A DNA stretch of 7,648 nt from an uncultured Saprospiraceae bacterium (GTDB lineage Bacteria > Bacteroidota > Bacteroidia > Chitinophagales > Saprospiraceae). This document shows, one piece after another, positions 6,108-7,648 of the stretch (positions are counted from its first letter, which is position 1; every line of letters begins with the position of its first letter). The notes below the pieces were generated by a model. It made no database searches and was not told the origin of the DNA. It saw only the letters and a program-made list of their open reading frames with translations. The position numbers and the translations under genes were made by a program. The stretch spans positions 1 to 7,648 of the forward strand of contig CAKZUM010000351.1 of NCBI GenBank assembly GCA_937921525.1. The letters run 5' to 3'.

Positions 6108-6214
6108 AAAATCATATATCTGCCAATATAGGTTCAGCTAGGCTGATATATGATTTATGATGTAAGATATATGATGTATGATTTTTCGCACATGACTTAA
6201 ATCAACTGCCTATA
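6108..6214 (+). repeat. Family C long-hairpin repeat, copy 3, left arm deleted
   Basis: This copy keeps the loop (6120-6145) and full right arm (6146-6185), but the left arm is cut to 12 bases (6108-6119). Relative to copy 1, 28 bases are missing between two short ATCAT words, as expected from slippage or recombination at a short direct repeat. The tail is also shortened: the GCAGCAA and GTAATTG segments are lost, leaving AAATCAACTGCCTATA. It starts 173 bases after copy 2. It can no longer form the long hairpin, only a 12-pair stem closing the loop. Confidence 0.85.
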
Positions 6215-6424
6215 AATAGAAAAAAGTTCTACCAACTTCATGGTATAAAAAATAAAGTAGTTCCCTTTTATTGTCTTTTGTTCAAATATTTTTAGTGTTT
6301 ATTTTGTCACGTTAATACCTCACTGAATAGCGTATAAATAGAGATTAAAAACTAGCTATACTTTTTGTAAAAAGGGTATCAAGTAATAAAATAAATCATA
6401 TATTTTTAATATAAAAAAATCATT
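6215..6424. other. AT-rich gap between family C repeats and the RNA candidate
   Basis: No gene is visible. The stretch includes a possible plus-strand promoter (6277-6306, listed separately) and a hairpin with arms ATACTTTTT (6358-6366) and AAAGGGTAT (6371-6379) that relies on two G-U pairs and has a GTAA loop. The rest is A/T runs. It may be the 5' part of the transcript that ends at 6569, or simply spacer. Confidence 0.4.
6277..6306 (+). promoter_or_regulatory. Candidate Bacteroidota-type promoter for the RNA candidate
   Basis: TTTG (6277-6280) is followed after 19 bases by TATTTTG (6300-6306). This is close to the Bacteroidota housekeeping sigma pattern of a TTG/TTTG box and a TAnnTTTG box 17-21 bases apart, one base short in the second box. 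Transcription would begin near 6313 and run to the terminator at 6569, giving a product of about 255 bases. T-rich DNA makes such matches frequent, so confidence is low. Confidence 0.22.
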
Positions 6425-6429
6425 ATACA

Positions 6430-6569
6430 TTCTGCTCCCCAGCAGCGTCACACTAATTCTTTTATGACAAAACCTATAAGCTGCAATCGAAGTATATTGC
6501 AGAGTCTTTTATCGCTGGGGGGTAGATAGAAGATATTAGAGGACGGACTTCGGTTCGTTCTCTTTTTTT
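6430..6569 (+). ncRNA. Candidate structured non-coding RNA ending in an intrinsic terminator
   Basis: Between the family C repeats and the convergent permease gene, this plus-strand segment is less AT-biased than its surroundings and rich in pairing. CCCCAGC (6437-6443) complements GCTGGGG (6514-6520), closing a domain. Inside it lie GTCA / TGAC (6447-6450 and 6465-6468) and a perfect 7-pair hairpin CTGCAAT / ATTGCAG (6481-6487 and 6496-6502) with an 8-base loop. Alternatively CTGCT-CCCC-AGCAG (6432-6445) forms a local hairpin whose C loop could pair with the G-run at 6517-6522 as a pseudoknot. It ends at a strong terminator. There is no protein gene on this strand for it to lead or trail: GH3 stops about 780 bases before and the next gene is on the other strand. 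It lacks the conserved signal-recognition-particle RNA loop and no known family was recognised. The 5' end is uncertain and may be as early as about 6313. Confidence 0.42.
6539..6569 (+). terminator. Intrinsic terminator with cUUCGg tetraloop
   Basis: Arms GAGGACGGAC (6539-6548) and GTTCGTTCTC (6553-6562) form a 10-pair stem including two G-U pairs, capped by TTCG so that the loop reads c(UUCG)g, a very stable tetraloop. Seven T follow immediately (6563-6569). The T-run is on the plus strand only; the minus strand after the stem reads TAATATC, so this ends a plus-strand transcript rather than the permease mRNA that converges on it from the right and stops at 6581. Confidence 0.85.
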
Positions 6570-6580
6570 ATTTCTACCCT

Positions 6581-7378
6581 TTACTGTTTGACATTTCTAG
6601 CTCTTTCCTGCGCATACCCAAGTAGGGTAAACAATAAAAAACAAATGATACTATTCCACTCTAACTGACCTAATCCACCAATTGTTTTGAGATTAAAGGA
6701 ATTTGTTCCATTTACAAAACTAGCATTCACATGCATTGGGTATGTGAAAGGAAAATAACTACCAATGGGATGATTCATAATTAATAGTACAAGCCCGATT
6801 ACAAATCCCATTATACCAATCCCTAATGGCACTAAAAAGGGCTTATGCTGCATGGCCAGCCAATATTGAAAACCCAAAATGCCCAATAAGGAAATAAACA
6901 AATGTATCATCTGCTCGCCCATCAGTCGCCACTCTGGCTGATAGTATCTGAATTCAAATTCTGGCACCATTAAATCTAATATATAAGCTGTTGATAATAC
7001 TGCACAATGGTAGAGAAATATTGTAGAAAAGACTAAGACTACAAGCGTCCATAGTTTTGAAAAATAAATGTAGCCTTTAGAGAATGGCAAGACATATAGA
7101 TATTTCCAAGTATTGGACCGCTCTTCTATAGAAGTAACGAAGCTGACTAGTAGTACAACAAATAAGGGTAATAAAAATAGCGCAACTAGGTTTAAATTAA
7201 ATTCATAAAAATTAGGCCAAGGGTTGGTATTCAAGCCTATGTCTCGATATGGATTTACTGCAAATTTGAATAATACTAATATAGTCGTCACTACTCCACC
7301 GATCAATACAAACCAAGGAACAGGCGTTCGTTTTAATTTGATAAACTCTGCAATTGTGCTTCTTAGAAAGGTGCTCAT
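6581..7378 (-). CDS. ABC-2 type transporter permease, BcrB/lantibiotic-immunity-like
   Basis: A 265-residue integral inner-membrane protein with about six helices: roughly 20-41, 62-84, 107-134, 157-176, 182-202 and 241-256. A short cytoplasmic N-terminus (FLRSTIAEFIKLKRT) starts it. The cytoplasmic loop after helix 2, SIEERSNTWKYLYVLPFSKG (83-102), matches the coupling-loop style (E-R-x-x-x-T-W-K, then LP.SK) of ABC-2 permeases related to bacitracin and lantibiotic self-protection exporters, so drug, lipid or peptide export is plausible. Such permeases need a separate ATP-binding subunit. None is present on either side within the window: an RNA terminator lies immediately downstream, and 270 bases upstream to the edge hold only repeats. 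The ATPase may be further upstream on the same strand, or encoded elsewhere. ATG at 7378 is chosen because the family's amphipathic start follows directly. Substrate unknown. Confidence 0.82.
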   Translation of the reverse strand: MSTFLRSTIAEFIKLKRTPVPWFVLIGGVVTTILVLFKFAVNPYRDIGLNTNPWPNFYEFNLNLVALFLLPLFVVLLVSFVTSIEERSNTWKYLYVLPFSKGYIYFSKLWTLVVLVFSTIFLYHCAVLSTAYILDLMVPEFEFRYYQPEWRLMGEQMIHLFISLLGILGFQYWLAMQHKPFLVPLGIGIMGFVIGLVLLIMNHPIGSYFPFTYPMHVNASFVNGTNSFNLKTIGGLGQLEWNSIICFLLFTLLGYAQERARNVKQ

Positions 7379-7448
7379 TGGTTGGTCTTTATTTACTAAT
7401 TCGAATCAAGGATTAAATTAATAACAAACAATTTAAATAATGTTTTTT

Positions 7449-7612
7449 ACAGGGACGAAGCTACGCTCCTCATCGTTAATGCTACATTTTTTTCTACAGA
7501 CAGGGTCAGAGCGATGCTCTTTTAACATCACAAAGGGGCATCGCCCCGACCCTGTCTGTAGATAATATTTAAATCGCACCTTCTGTACATAGGAGCGTAG
7601 CTTCGGCCCTGT
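7449..7612. repeat. Family B nested inverted-repeat cluster 2
   Basis: Four units lie back to back: minus-strand at 7449-7470 and 7493-7523, plus-strand at 7535-7562 and 7592-7612. The inner two carry the CTGTCTGTAGA extension; the outer two are the short form. This is the reverse nesting of the cluster at 2891-3047, where long forms are outside and short forms inside. Inner units 7493-7523 and 7535-7562 have diverged in the core (GAGCGATGCTC and GGGGCATCGCCCC) but still pair. The spacer between long and short forms is AT-rich, 22-29 bases, as in the other cluster. It lies about 70 bases upstream of the permease start and may overlap its promoter region. The 36 bases after it to the window end show nothing clear. 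Confidence 0.83.
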
Positions 7613-7648
7613 ATAGTCAATTTTTGTAGGCCACTTTTTGTAGTTAGT

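Noticed and set aside
5722..6214. CRISPR array or tandem satellite
   Set aside because: Repeats are about 149 bases, internally palindromic and only three in number; spacers are 64 and 24 bases, and no cas gene is present.
6464..6529. 21-codon plus-strand open frame (starting MTKPISCNRS) inside the RNA candidate
   Set aside because: It has no ribosome-binding signal and spans the internal hairpin; the length is within chance. A leader peptide cannot be excluded but is not supported.
6430..6569. Signal recognition particle RNA or tmRNA
   Set aside because: The conserved SRP loop (GGAAGGAAGCAGCC type) is absent, and there is no tRNA-like acceptor with a CCA-type end or T-arm for tmRNA.
7224..7421. 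65-codon plus-strand open frame
   Set aside because: Antisense to the start of the ABC permease and without recognisable features.

Overview
The window is AT-rich, and its ribosome-binding and promoter signals do not look like those of Escherichia coli. It encodes a plant/CrtY-type lycopene cyclase, a BglX-like family 3 glycosidase with a lipoprotein-like N-terminus, and a Bacteroidota-style ABC-2 permease. Together with the repeat-rich intergenic regions, this suggests a pigmented member of the Bacteroidota, possibly of the Saprospiraceae type. That assignment is inference from gene content and style; no marker gene is present to prove it.

Layout, left to right. (1) The 5' end of a secreted protein gene runs off the left edge on the minus strand (1-137). 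(2) A minus-strand lycopene beta-cyclase gene (crtY, 324-1487) lies between two 71-base palindromic elements (family A) in opposite orientation. (3) A strong A/T-flanked hairpin (1527-1565) and the second family A element fill the gap between crtY and a divergent class III (CaiB/BaiF) CoA-transferase gene (1753-2829). (4) Downstream lies a nested inverted-repeat cluster (family B, 2891-3047), then an AT-rich leader with a possible operator. (5) A 764-residue glycoside hydrolase family 3 gene (bglX-like, 3360-5654). (6) A 926-base gap holds three copies of a long-armed hairpin repeat (family C), then a candidate structured RNA ending in a canonical cUUCGg terminator (6539-6569). (7) A minus-strand six-helix ABC-2 type permease gene (6581-7378). 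(8) A second family B cluster (7449-7612).

The four complete genes do not form an obvious operon or pathway: they alternate in strand, are separated by long gaps, and belong to carotenoid synthesis, acyl-CoA metabolism, oligosaccharide hydrolysis and membrane export. The unexplained content is intergenic: three unrelated families of palindromic repeats, none inside a convincing gene, plus one terminator-ended RNA candidate. I see no transposase, integrase, CRISPR array, tRNA or rRNA, and no convincing new multi-gene defence or biosynthetic system. The best leads are the RNA candidate and the repeat families.
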